A stretch of 64,000 bases of DNA, taken from positions 1 to 64,000 of the forward strand of contig NMRB01000391.1 of NCBI GenBank assembly GCA_002633025.1, written 5' to 3'. This DNA comes from Notospermus geniculatus (Eukaryota > Nemertea > Pilidiophora > Heteronemertea > Lineidae). Positions 47,084 through 59,225 of this stretch are shown in pieces. Numbering within the stretch: the stretch's first letter is position 1; each line of letters opens with the position of its first letter. A program made the translations under genes and the position numbers. Under the pieces are notes generated by a model. The model had not been told where the DNA came from, searched no databases, and worked only from the letters and a program-made list of their open reading frames with translations.

Positions 47084-48627
47084 AAAGGGCCTAGACCTGC
47101 AACGCCCTAAGTTGCTTTTATCTTTTACCGTACATCACAGTACATAGTACATAAGCCCATGTGTCCGTCTTAGTATACACCAGGAATGCAAAGACATGGC
47201 AAACCAACTGAACTGATAACAACAAGCCTTTTCCATTTATTTTTGTAAGTGATAACGATTCTTGCAGCTGAACTCAGTGAATCCTGGCTGGTGGAGAACA
47301 AATGTTGAAGTTGTTAGCCCAGGAATACGTCTCAAAGGAGTGGTAACGAAATATTTCAATCGTAAGAATGCAGGCCACACGCAGCTTTGCCGACTTTGCC
47401 AACAACATCAGTTGACCAACACAAGATTCGTCGAATCACGCCCAAAACTAATAACTGAGTCCAGCTTTCATGCTCAACCAACACGTAATATTGTATACGG
47501 GAGCACTGTGCCATGCAGATATTGGCCCATTGATTGCCAGGCCGCGTAGGTCCTTTTGTCAATTTCACACATGTTGGGTTCAACTGAATGAACAACAGTC
47601 GTTTAGCTGTCACAATATATAAAGTGTCAGCTATGACAATAGATTGAATGAAATTCGTATATGATCGTACGCCGCTGCAGCGCGATCGTGCCTCTTGTTG
47701 ATGAACTAACCTCTCAGCTGTGAAGTACGCCATATGGTACCAAACTCACCGTCGTTGTTCAAAACCAAGTTGCAATGGACCTGGCCAGTCAGTTGTTTAA
47801 CGTACGCCACTAAACCTCCCTACGTCTTCCACATCTCAAATGCACCAGTCACACATAATCTCGGATGTTTGACGAGTGCCAAGGATGCCATGATGGGTTC
47901 GTAGGGGCACTTAATTCCGATAGGAAATTGAGCGTAATCCACCGATATTGTTATGGCTGAGGTCAGGGCTTCAGACAAACCGGTTCTAACAGACTTCTCG
48001 CAAGTCACTTGGGTAATAACTTTCTTTATGTATCCGGGGATTTTGGAGAAGAGTTTGCAGATTTGTCGATGTCTTGTCACTCAACCACACTGACTGCAGT
48101 CGTCAGGGAAACAACCCTAAGAGCCGTGACGTTTCAGCAAATGCACCAGACGCACCCAAAAAGGTGACCTGACCTAAGTTCATTGGAAAGTGAGTTAATT
48201 CGACGGAGTTTAAAGTACAAAATTATATAAGTGCTACCGCCGATCTCAATTGAACCTCAATGAAAACCAAATTTACACACCCTGACATCCACACACGGAC
48301 GTTAAAATGTCACTCACCAGCAATGTCAAACAAATCCTTCCCCTTCGACAGAACTCCTTAATCATATTATTTCCCCAATTTGAGTCTAAGTGGTGGCTGC
48401 CTTGAGGCTTTTAACTCTATTGCCGATAGCTGTTTATCGACGGATATTCGACTGCAAGCATTAGTACCGCGGGAGGATGGCTATAGTGACACGTCTTAAG
48501 GAAAGATGTCATCAATGTTGGAGACATTCAATCGACATTTACATTTGAGGGCGACACGAGAGATAGTAGAGAGGCAAATCAGAAAAAGTGGCTTATTTAA
48601 GGAATCAAAATCATTTTGTAGTACAGA

Positions 48628-48688
48628 GTGGCATCCACCGTGGATAGTTGGCCCATGGGATGGTGCATTGGGCCTGGGTGGATGCCAC
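48628..48688. mobile_element. 61-base mini-foldback
   Basis: GTGGCATCCACC (48628-48639) is matched by GGTGGATGCCAC (48677-48688), with a second inverted pair inside (GGCCCATGG against ATTGGGCC). It may be a remnant of a larger MITE or only a stable hairpin. Confidence 0.5.
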
Positions 48689-49383
48689 CTCAGATTTTTC
48701 CTTTTAAGCCTGTTTTAACCCTTTTTGTGCAAAAATGGATATTTCTAAAACGATGATGTCAATGATGAAACGCCAACAAGCTCCTGTGAATTCTGGCAAA
48801 ATGCATGCACATCTTACTCGAGGGTCTTCTTTCGTATGGCGGATGAAAGTTTTATTGACTGGATTTTCCCATCTGGGTCGAAGCCAAAGCATTACTGGCC
48901 CTAGTAAGAACGGAAGAGGCAATCTCAAGCTTCGGTCTTTTACAAGGTATAAGGCATCACGGCGTACTGTCCCATGCGACGGACGGATGAAATTTGCCGT
49001 GTCCCTCGGGACAGCGACAGCAGAAACGTAAGAAAACAGATCCACCATTCTATCGCTTCTCTGAAGGCGGAACATTGGGCAGATATCGCTCGGGGCCAAA
49101 ACAAAACAATTATCTTGATTGCAAAAAGTCAATTCCTCCTGGCGGACGATCAGCATTGGTTGACGGCAAAGAAGACGAAAAATTTGAAAAGGAAAAGATG
49201 TCTCGTGCAGACGACGACGTGCCCACCGTACCAGTTGGTGAAAACGTGGATACCCATGGAATACAGGCTTGCCATGACTTCTCCCTGCTTCTTTACCTTT
49301 ATGCAACACGTCTACCCCAGAGGTTGACTTTCGTATAGAGCCGCTAAATACTCGTACCACAATGCCAGCTATTCGTACCAGCA

Positions 49384-49500
49384 GTTCATACTTCCTCGCT
49401 GACCCGTATGCGGAACAGAAAATGCTTTTGTTTGGAAACAGCGTGGCGAAGAAACAAAGCATTTTCTGTTCTGCATCGTTGGTGAGGAAGTAAGAATTGG
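49384..49500. mobile_element. Foldback element with TTCATACTTCCTC termini, 117 bp
   Basis: The arms TTCATACTTCCTCGCTGACC and GCGGAACAGAAAATGCTTTTG are mirrored by GAAACAAAGCATTTTCTGTT and GGTGAGGAAGTAAGAATTGG. It is related to the decayed copy at 38470-38602. Confidence 0.8.
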
Positions 49501-51439
49501 CCTCAAAGCGCTGCTACATTTGAAATTTTGCTCTCAATGGGCAATTCACTATGCTTGCCCCCAGAGAGCCAACTCAGGACAGAAAGCTCTCAAGTGCAGC
49601 AGCCTAGATTCAACCTCTAACGCCGGACACGACAAGGCTGACATGGCATACAGCTTTCTTTTCAAGTTACCTCATTCCATTTCAAATTCCCTTCCGAGCG
49701 AGCAAACCTCTGAATTGACAACGCTATTATCCTGGACCATAACTCATGCTCCCCACGATGATAATGACAAAAGAGACAATGATGGGCATGATGGATAGCC
49801 GCCTATGCCCATTTCCATGACTACAAATCATCAAACTCTGATAAATTTTCAAAGATCCGTCGATTTGATCGATTTAGTTCAATGAGGTATGTCAGATGTG
49901 CCCATCAGCCCATGATTGTATGATCAGCATTTGCATTCCTTATTTAAGAAATGCATTGGCCATGGCATCGAGGAAGAGTCAGTTTTTTCATGACAGAAAG
50001 CCACTACAGCCCAGCGTCCAGATTTTGCCTTTAATGTACTTGTAAAAACGGGATAATACGCATTCCATCGTGAACCGCAGAGGCAGCGAAAGAATACTCC
50101 TCTGAAAAAGTGCCTTGACCTTTGTTCGTTAATGGATTCTGGTGCAGTGCTATAAAAAACAATAGCTGAAGATTAAAATGATGATAGAATATTTCCCTTC
50201 TCCGTACGTTTTCTTCCGTACTCTTTCTTCCGTATTCTTTTTTCCAATCCCGTCTAGTGATGAACTTTCCAATCCGGCGCACTCGGTGCATACTCGGCCA
50301 TACTGTGCACTGAGACGAAGGCTGACGCAATCCATGATTGGCTATTGTGCGAGATCATCGGAACAAATCAGACCACACTTGTACCTTTGAATGGGCCAAT
50401 CAGATCGCGTCAAAACAGTGGTTACGTTTTCTGCTGATAGAGGGCAAGCTAAGGAGATTGATTCCCTGTGTTTCTCAACAGCTGCCTCAACAAACGGTAT
50501 AAGTTCAGCGGCAATAGATGCTGTTAGAACAGCGTGGTGCAGATGTTACTCCGGGCTCATGGAAAGTTCCTCCGGCGGACGGGGTCCACCATAAGTTCGA
50601 CTCATCCGTGCAATGTGCAATTATCCAAAACAAACAGTATCCTCGGTAGAATGAACGTAGCGAGGAAGCCTGTTGCGCACGTTGGGCAGCAGGGCTTGGC
50701 TAAGGCAAAATCGCCTGGACCGACGGGATGACGTTGGTAAGCACGGCAGCGGAGACCGAAGGGTTGATACCAACGCCTTCGTAATTTTCTCATCAACGTG
50801 TTTACCGCTGTCGTCGCACTCGCAAGTAATAACCACAGCAGTTTACCAATCGGTTGTTGTATTGTTTCTGATATTGACCAACCAGGCTCTCTCTTTCCCA
50901 ATACGGGATTACATATGTACGCAGAGATTGATCGAATCACAGGATGATTGTTGCTGTGCTTTGGGCACAAAGCCTTGCTTGCCACTTGAGGAATTATAGT
51001 CAACCAGAGAGTCCTTGGTAGGTAGAGAGAAACACCCTGTCATCGTCAATGTTATAATTATTCGGCTTTTAAAGTAGCAGCCTGGTATAGTGTGTCAATG
51101 TTTTAATCCCCATAGTGTTCGCAGCCCTTGGGATATTAACACTGAATAATTTTCGTGAACGATTACACCAATAACAATGTAATTATTATCTTTCCGGGAT
51201 GATCATTTGATGTCGAGGGCGATGAGAAGCGATTTATGGCCAGAACTATTGCTCTCGCTTGAACAGGGAGCCCGTGCATATTTAACATTCATCGAAACCA
51301 CGCGGTTATCAACTGTATGGATAGGTGTCACCAACCATGCCAACTGCCAACGCGACTGATATGCAGTGCAGTGTGGATGGCCAAGGAAGCTTCTGTTCTG
51401 GGGGCACTCACACAGAATTATCTTGTCATTGCCTCCTGA

Positions 51440-51540
51440 CAACATTACACGATACGAGGTGCAGAAGAAGCATCACTTGTGCCTGTCACATCAGTGATCC
51501 CGGGTTCGAATCCCGGGCGGAACCGCAATACAAGTGACGT
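51440..51540 (+). mobile_element. tRNA-derived SINE right half (unit A)
   Basis: A perfect B box GGTTCGAATCC (51503-51513) lies in a T-arm-like hairpin (CCCGGGTTCGAATCCCGGG), followed by CGGAACC, which could be a tRNA 3' acceptor strand. No matching A box or 5' acceptor strand is evident, so this is a partial retroposon. Confidence 0.5.
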
Positions 51541-51554
51541 GAACATGGAGGCCA

Positions 51555-51663
51555 GGGCCCATATTAATAAAAGTACTTAAGTCTAAGTGTGGTACTTATC
51601 TTTGGTGTCGAACAAAGGATACGTTTCACACTTAGACTTAAGTAGTTTTATGAATATGGGCCC
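51555..51663. mobile_element. GGGCCC-ended foldback element, 109 bp
   Basis: GGGCCCATATTAATAAAAGT and the following ACTTAAGTCTAAGTG are mirrored by CACTTAGACTTAAGT and ATGAATATGGGCCC. The termini and the TTCATAAAA word resemble the element at 8412-8522. Absent from unit B. Confidence 0.85.
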
Positions 51664-51665
51664 AG

Positions 51666-52461
51666 GCGCGATATGCACAAAACATCTTAAGTGTGATTTT
51701 TTGAGAATTTCCCAAAGAATTTCCTTAAGTAATCATCCTTAACCTGAGTGGTATGCACAAAGCATCTTAAGATGAGAATTTTCTTAAAAATCTCCTTAAC
51801 TTTAAGGTACCTCATCAAGATTCATAAGTGAAAATGTTGTCCCTATTTCCAGCAAAAAATACAGAAATTGTGTCTCTTTGACCTATTCAAAGATGTAGAA
51901 CAGCATCATTTCTTCATAGCTCTTATTATTGTTGGTTACACTGAAGATAATGAAGTGAGAGGGTGGTACGGGTACCAATGATAATTCGGGACAGTGAAAA
52001 TCCTTTTGATTTTGGCTTGGGTGAGGGGATTTCACTTTGATGGAACGGGAATACTCTTCATTTAATATCAATCTTCTTGCTGCAGATAGATTGACAGAAG
52101 CCACGTAGTTCCTGCCTTACTAAGAGAAATCCTACTGAGTTGAGAAAATTCCGATTACTTATGAAAATCCTTAACGTGTGCAACCATGTGCTCTTGAAGC
52201 AGGGATTCCCTAGGCATTCCCAGTGTGAGCTATTGTAAGAGCGAATTCTATTGGCTAACGCACGGGCTAAATTTAGCTCTAGGCCTAAGAGAAATCCTAC
52301 TGAATTGAGGAAATTCCTATTACTTAAGCAAATTCTCAGCTCAGGAAATTCGTAAGGTGCTTCGTGCATACCACTTGAATGATTTCCTTAGCCAAGAATT
52401 ATTTTACGAGGTTAAGGATAATCTTACACTTAATATAAGGATTTTTTGTGCATACGGGGCC
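51666..52461. mobile_element. Nested GTATGCACAAA foldback elements, about 0.8 kb
   Basis: Outer arms: ATATGCACAAAACATCTTAAG at the left and GTGCATACGGGGCC at the right. Inner arms: GTGGTATGCACAAAGCATCTT (about 51748) and GTGCATACCAC (to 52374). Two related elements therefore lie one within the other. The words CCTTAAGTAAT and GAGAATTTTC recur in inverted form inside. Absent from unit B. Confidence 0.75.
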
Positions 52462-53101
52462 TGGTTCCTTTCCGGAAAACACCCCGGGAAAACACCTTTA
52501 TTGATAAAAACTAATCACCAGCGTGTTAGCTCAGCACTTCTATTAAATAAGATGAAGTTTCCTTTGCCACCAAAAACGTAATGTATAATTGAACGTTCTG
52601 TTTATTCTATGAACGTCATGCCAAAAAATCAGAACCTCAGAGAGATGTTTGCCTACCGACACATTCATTCCATCATATTATTACTGATTAAATTCCAAGA
52701 CCAAAGATGGAGCGTTCCGCCGGTCCCCGGCTTACCATAGGCAGTTACGCGGTCCCCAGCCTAAATCCCAGTAAACGAGGCAAGTAATCGGCCTGCTTAC
52801 AATCTGTAATAGACATCGATTTCAGCCGGCAGTATCTCTAATCACGGATGAATGTCATTATTATACCGATTTGGGAGTTCGGCTTGAATAATGGCTGCAT
52901 TCCACTGGTTTTGTTGGTGGAAATTTCACATGCGAGCATTGTAAAAGCGTCATAAAGCCATCACTATTTCCCACGTCGGCAACATTGATTTGCATTGTAT
53001 GTGAATTATCTTAATGAAGAGACAGATATGAATGTATTTCTCAGTAGGTTCTGGATTGGCGTTTTTTAGACCGATCAAAACAAGAATAACTGGTAGGAAG
53101 T

Positions 53102-53507
53102 TGGCTAGACCTTGACGTAAATGTCATTTCGGTACACCCAGACAAGAGGACTTCATGACACAGCCACATTGCATTGTGGTATCAGGATGCAACAGCTCTC
53201 TTTCTTGAGCGTCAGAACGCACCCTGTGAATTGTGTCCGACGAGACAGCGAGTCAGAGTCCACGTTGTCAATTGTGCCCTACAAGAGAGCAAGTAGGACA
53301 GCAGTTGGCCAAACCTTGACGTCAATGTCATTTCGGTGCACTCATTCAAGAGGTCTTCCTTACGCAGCCAGTATTCATGGTGATCTCAGGATGCGACAGC
53401 TTTTGTTCTTGAGAGTCAACGCCCACGTATTGCGAATCTGCCAAAGAGATTGAGTGAGGGCCAATTCATACTTGCTCGCGGACGGTCAAGCGCATGAAAC
53501 TGATCGC
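53102..53507. repeat. Two-copy 203-bp tandem repeat (unit A)
   Basis: TTGACGTAAATGTCATTTCGG (from about 53110) returns as TTGACGTCAATGTCATTTCGG 203 bases later. Both are followed by a CTTCATGACACAG/CTTCCTTACGCAG word and then CAGGATGCRACAGCT. The counterpart in unit B is 59891-60290. Confidence 0.7.
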
Positions 53508-53585
53508 AGGTTTCCAAAGCGTGAATGTGCACACACATTGAAATTGATCATAGTCGGCGTAAAATCCGGACCGAGTATGAACCAA
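53462..53585. mobile_element. ATTCATACT-ended element, 124 bp (unit A)
   Basis: CCAATTCATACTTGCTCGCG at the left and CCGAGTATGAACC at the right are inverted; inside, GCATGAAACTGATC and AAATTGATCATAG are weakly related. The same element is at 60251-60373 in unit B. Confidence 0.55.
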
Positions 53586-54087
53586 CCCTCAGAGCCCACG
53601 TTGCGAATCGTGCCCGACGAGAGTATAAACTGTAGTCGCTTCAGAACATTCTGGTTGACGAAATCGAACCACTCTTCGCCACCGTCATCAACAGTTTCCT
53701 TGAGAAACGGATCTGTCGTCATTATGTTGTCTCATTGTCCTTCAGCCGCGCTGATCCTTAATAATCACCAAGAGACACTCACCGGAAGCCAGTAACGAAC
53801 TCAACAACCCCTGAAGCAGGCGAGTAATGACATGTGTCCAGGTAAATTGACATTCTTGCCAACCAAATGGTCATTCCTCCCACGACTTGAAACCTATTAG
53901 CGGAAACTCTAAATAATTTATGCTTTCCAACCGTTAATGGATGGTGCGCCTGATACCCCATGCATGAGCTGCCACGTCGGTCAAGATATGTGTCAGTCTC
54001 ACTACCACCATCTCAAGGAGAAACCATCCGAAGATACATTACGACCGGTGACGCAAGCTGGACACGATGGAACCACGTCACACTCTC

Positions 54088-54504
54088 GGGCAGCACACCA
54101 GGCGAGGTGGGGGCGATATCCCGAGCGATCCTGGCCGACCGCACAGAAAGTCCGATAGCGCTACTGGCGCCTATCGGCAGTTATTTGTAACGCATTTTCC
54201 CATTAACTAAACCACCAATAGGCAACGACAACACTATCGGACTTCCTGTGCGGTCACCCTGATCACCACCGATCCCATCGCCAGCCACCGCAGACTCGGC
54301 GATGTCGGTTTTGTGTGTGCGGTGTTTGGCGATATGCTCAGCGACAAGCGATTCCTCTCGCCACAAAATCAAACCAGTTTGATATTGGGCAATCATCACT
54401 GGCGAGAAGATTCCACGCATCGCATCGCTGTCCAGCGCACACCAGGCGTCGACAGCGGACTTTTCCCGGTGGTGATCGCCCTCTCCTCGCCTGGTGTGCT
54501 GCCG
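54088..54504. mobile_element. Palindromic element with GGGCAGCACACCAGG termini, 417 bp (unit A)
   Basis: GGGCAGCACACCAGGCGAGG is mirrored by CCTCGCCTGGTGTGCTGCC. A second inverted pair lies inside (ACCGCACAGAAAGTCCGATAG against CTATCGGACTTCCTGTGCGGT). Non-coding. Present in both units, so it predates the split of the two copies. Confidence 0.82.
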
Positions 54505-55287
54505 GTTTTACGGGACTGCCACACTCGTCCACAGTGGCTCTTGGCTAATTATAATCACTAATCAAGACTCCGATGACAACTTGTATTTTCATAACCTGAA
54601 CCATACAAGCCTGAGAGTCGCCACTGATTTAACATAAACATGAACCCTCCAGACGTAATAAAAAATCACTGATTAGATGACAAAACCATAGAAAATTAGA
54701 TCATGTTTCGAGATGAGCTGATTGCTTTGATTCCCCTGTCACCTTATGAAATCCGCCTGCCTTTCCGAGCATGAACGTAAGGATATTACAGCTGATACGT
54801 TTTGACTGGAGAAGCCATTCATAGGCAACAGGTATCGCTGGATGTAACCAAGCTTGCCATTGGACAGAAATAAAAACAACCGTCAATCGCTGACGAGTTG
54901 TCGTCTGCTGATATGGTACGTGGTAAAAATACCTGCCTTGGTCTGACAATGGTAATGACCTCACGCATTTGACGAATAAAAACTAAAATCCGAATGACAC
55001 TCTTCATCCAGTAGCGATTCTTTTGACCATCAGCCTCCTTATTTGCATGTCATGTCAACTATTGGTGGTATTTTCTGCCAACGGGAAAGTGAAAGGGGGA
55101 TGATCTCGCAGATGGATTTGAAGAGAGAATGTTGCAACGTTGTTCCCATACGCTGTTCATCAACAACCCACAAAGTGCTGTCGAAGACCAATCTGATATT
55201 GAAAACGGCAGATATGTCATCCGACTTTCCTGACATCCGGTCTATCCTGAAGCCTTTCAGTAGAACTCAGAGGATCTGTTCATTTAG

Positions 55288-55866
55288 CGCCGAACCCTCG
55301 TCGTTCTGACCGGTAACCATACATCTGGGTGGAGCGAGGCAAGTTCGGCAAAGAGACCTGTCCAGAGTCTCACGCCGACAGTGGGATTCGAACCTCATGA
55401 CCGCTAGCCAGAGATCAGAGTTACTAGACCACCGCGGTTCCAACCCTGAAGTTCTTGTAGCCAACGACAACGTGCAGTTGGTCATCACCTCATGATAACG
55501 AGATTGATGTTTCGTCTGGTGTGACGGAAGGGAATACCAACTCCAAGTTCACAAGGAAGGATAAGCTTTCGCCACACACAAATGTTAACATCTTAATTAA
55601 GATTAGGGGGGACACCGTTGCGAAAGGTATGGCAAAGACTCTCGACTAGAGACTATCAAAAATAGCCCATGGGGACTGTAGAACATCGAGGATAAACCAT
55701 CGACTATCGATGAAACCTGGTCTCCAACCGGAGGAAAATTGCTGTTCTCGACACGGTCTCCTATATCAAAAGCACGGTCTGTTTTTGCTTGTTAATGAAA
55801 TCTTCCTTACATAGAATGAATGTCATTCATGCATGTTATCACAAACATTGCAGCATGGCGAAGAAC
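55288..55866 (-). mobile_element. 579-bp block private to unit A, containing a tRNA-derived SINE
   Basis: Unit B reads directly from TTCATTTAG to ACCTGGAGCG. In unit A this block intervenes. On its minus strand an A-box-like CGGTGGTCTAGTAACT (55435-55420) and a perfect B box GGTTCGAATCC (55393-55383) lie at tRNA spacing, with GGAACCG at the presumed 5' end. The rest of the block is unassigned and no clear target duplication is seen, so deletion in unit B is also possible. Confidence 0.6.
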
Positions 55867-57201
55867 CTGGAGCGACGATCTTTATACACCTGATTAGCCT
55901 TCAGAAACTTTGATGAAAGAAGACAATTTGCGTGTGTGCCTACTGGTGCTTTTCCAATATCAGTGCTTTTTCAATAAAATCTCTCGCCTCGACTTAAAAT
56001 CGTTTTTTATTGGGATGCACTCAGTGCTGAGAGTAGCTGATGTAGCAATAAAAATTCGGAAAGATCCGACATTGCTTTGCCTGCTGTCTGAGTGTCATCC
56101 TACCTCTGTGTAGTCAAAGATCTATGTTTGAACACCGAAAACAAATAACAAGCTATTTGACTGGTAATCCAATTTAGGAGTCATAAACAGGCAAGAACCT
56201 GTAACGACATTCTTTCTCAGCGAATCTAAAGGAGAATATGTTTACCATGGTTGTTTACCTGATTGGTTGTCTGTTTTCAATCCGACAGCATCGCTTTGGG
56301 TTTATTGTGACAAAGTGTTGTATCGTATAGAACATCTCCTTGGGTGGGTGTCCCCCAAGAGGAAGCCAAAGTAGCCCAACGACACGGTGCCTTGCTGCGT
56401 GGGAATCGGCCGGAGAGGTGCGCGGGGTAAGGCCTCTAGTGCATGATGAAGCGTCCTAGCTTTCAGAATAAGGGGTCCGCCAAGATTTCTTCGGGGAAAG
56501 TCTACTTGACATGCGATCTCTCTGAATATCATTGGTGGAAAGAATAGGAGGATGTCATGAACGATCACTAGTCAGAAAGGAGAAAAAATACCCCTATAGG
56601 AGAACTCGTCATGTACTTCATAAGTTAGATATTCCCCTATCGTGCAAGGCGCCACAGCGATCACATCAAACCTTTTACATTTCCACTGAAATCAACGCCT
56701 CTTATCTGCCTGAGCTCAATTCCTGTGGGAAATCAGAAATCGATTGTGACGTTTACTGCTCAACAAATGGCCTCATCAGAACCACCCGGACGACCTGTGC
56801 TTGACGTGTTCTCGGGCTTACCGTGTCTAAATCGGTCTCGAGGACACCGTCTCTCAACGCGAAATCACCCAGACATTTGATTAGAATTAAATCGACGTGC
56901 AGTTACAGCAGGATGGTGTATAGGGGACGATTTGACCAAGTCCCCAAGGCTTACAATTAACGTTACCGGAAAATCTAGTACGGTTGACTTTTCCACCGCC
57001 CATTACAAATCAAGCGGGTGGCATTTTGTCAATCGCATTCTCTGCGCTTGACCGCTTCGCTTGTAATCAACAAACATGCTTGAAATCAACAACAGGATGA
57101 AATACCTTATAGGCGATTTGGTAATACGACTATGAAAACCAGTGAAGCGTCCAAATGAATGGCTATTGATGGCGTTGTCAACAGGTGTATGGGTGTGTGT
57201 A

Positions 57202-57395
57202 AGGCTCCAGTTCCATAGAGTTCACGTTTACACTTTTCTCGCGTTACACTTCACGTTTTCCTTTCGTTCCTCGGAGAAAGCATGCCACAGGACAGGTAAT
57301 GTGTGTCTCGTTGTGCGCTGAATCGAGGAACGAAATGAAAACGTGAAGCGTGGCGCGTGAAAAGTGTAAACGTGAGCTCTATGGAACTGGAGCCT
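57202..57395. mobile_element. 194-bp MITE with TA duplication, private to unit A
   Basis: The arms AGGCTCCAGTTCCATAGAGT and TCACGTTTACACTTTTC are mirrored at the right. TA flanks both ends (57200-57201, 57396-57397), and unit B shows the single TA of the empty site (GTGTGGTATGGATC near 63390). Mariner-type non-autonomous insertion. Confidence 0.9.
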
Positions 57396-59129
57396 TATGG
57401 ATCTACCTTACCATTGAGAATTTATGGTATTTACTTTCGTCAAGGCGGGCACACACCGAAACCGGATTCCGGTGCGTTTTCCGCAAGCGACCGATATTTA
57501 ATTTGCACACAGACATCTTGCGGGAGGCGCCATGAGGTTCAGGCCTACTCATGGTACGCAGATTGACCATCGTGTTTCAGAATAACGTAGCGTCCTTTGT
57601 TGTTATGCAGTTTCATTGATGGCTTTACCGAGTGTGCCAGTGCGGAAGCCAAGTGGCGGAGAGCATCGATATATTCCTTTTGCAGCATGTAATGTGGTAA
57701 ATTTTTGAAATCATTGAGAAGAACAGCGCCAGCAAAATCGTGTAAGTTGATCAGCCCCGCTAAAATCAACTTATTTTAGTATGGCATCGATGTCTTATAG
57801 TTAGACACCCACTTTCGCTTAAAAGCAGATACCTTGTTTTTTCTATTAAATATACCGCATAGTAAAATTGCATAACGTCGCCATTTTCCCTCGGGTGTTC
57901 GCTTGACTACATCAGCTCATCAACACGACTAACTTAATTTCTCCTCTTTCAACATGATCTATTAGAAAAACATTGTGTATTGTCAAGTTGCAGATTGAAT
58001 GCAGTAACGCGATGATAATGAAATTTTGACTCCTCTGTGCCGTATTACAATGAAAGCAGCGCAAAACGCGTCGGGAACTTGTACCTTTGAATGGGCCAAT
58101 CAGATCGCGTCAAAACAGTGGTTACGTTTTCTGCTGATAGAGGGCAAGCTAAGGAGATTGATTCCCTGTATTTCTCAACAGCTGCCTCAACAAACGGTAT
58201 AAGTTCAGCGGCAATAGATGCTGTTAGAACAGCGTGGTGCAGATGTTACTCCTGGCTTATCGAAAGTTCCTCGGGCGGACGGGGTCCACCATAAGTTCGA
58301 CTCATCCGTGCAATGTGCAATTATCCAAAACAAACAGTGTCCTCGGTAGAATGAACGTAGCGAGGAAGCCTGTTGCGCACGTTGGAGCAGGGCTTGGCTA
58401 AGGCAAAATCGCCTGGACCGACGGGATGACGTTGGTAAGCACGGCAGCCGAGACCGAAGGGTTGATACCAACGCCTTCGTAATTTTCTCATCAACGTGTT
58501 TACCGCTGTCGTCGCACTAACCACAGCAGTTTACCAATCGGTCGTTGTATTGTTTCTGATATTGACCAACCAGGCTCTCTCTTTCCCAATACGGGATTAC
58601 ATATGTACGCAGAGATTGATCGAATCACAGGATGATTGTTGCTGTGCTTTGGGCACAAAGCCTTGCTTGCCACTTGAGGAATTATAGTCAACCAGAGAGT
58701 CCTTGGTAGGTATAGAGAAACACCCTGTCATCGTCAATGTTATAATTATTCGGCTTTTAAAGTAGCAGCCTGGTATAGTGTGTCAATGTTTTAATCCCCA
58801 TGGTAATATAGTGTTCGCAGCCCTTGGGATATTAACACTGAATAATTTTCGTGAACGATTACACCAATAACAATGTAATTACATGTATTATCTTTCCTGG
58901 ATGATCATATTATGTCGAGGGCGATGAGAAGCAATTTATGGCCAGAACTATTGCTCTCGCTTGAACAGGGAGCCCGTGGATATTTAACATTCATCGAAAC
59001 CACGTGGTTATCGACTCTATGGATAGGTGTCACCAACAGCCAACGCGACTGATATGCACTCAGTGCAGTGTGGATGGCCAAGGAAGCTTCTGTTCTGGGG
59101 ACACCGACACAGAATTATCTTGTCATTGC

Positions 59130-59225
59130 CTCCAGACATTACACGTTACAAGGTGCAGAAGAAGCATCACTTGTGCCTGTCACATCAGTGATCCCGGGTT
59201 CGAGTCCCGGGCGGAACCACAATTC
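59130..59225 (+). mobile_element. tRNA-derived SINE right half (unit B)
   Basis: B box GGTTCGAGTCC at 59197-59207, the counterpart of 51503-51513 with one substitution. Confidence 0.5.

Larger units (their letters stand above)
43248..47515. repeat. 4.3 kb direct repeat, unit 2
   Basis: Second copy of 38632-43247, ending at GGGAGCACTGTGCCATG before unique DNA (CAGATATTGGCCC). It carries its own private insertion (46936-47083). Exon 7 and its flanks are almost unchanged. Confidence 0.93.
47516..50376. other. Gene-free region between the two large duplications
   Basis: No recognised exon. It contains a small hairpin (48628-48688) and a foldback element (49384-49500). An open frame of 252 codons on the minus strand (48704-49462) is the longest unexplained frame in the window, with overlapping open frames on the plus strand; none shows a known domain. 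Confidence 0.55.
50377..58076. repeat. 7.7 kb direct repeat, unit A
   Basis: It starts ACTTGTACCTTTGAATGGGC and ends where the same words recur at 58077. No recognised gene is present. Relative to unit B it has three extra blocks: 51552-52462, 55288-55866 and 57202-57397. Everything else aligns with only small differences. Confidence 0.93.

Noticed and set aside
51495-51525. A tRNA T-arm (CCCGGGTTCGAATCCCGGG) that might be part of a working tRNA gene.
   Set aside because: No A box, anticodon arm or matching 5' acceptor strand upstream at the right spacing; the copy in unit B has a substitution in the B box.
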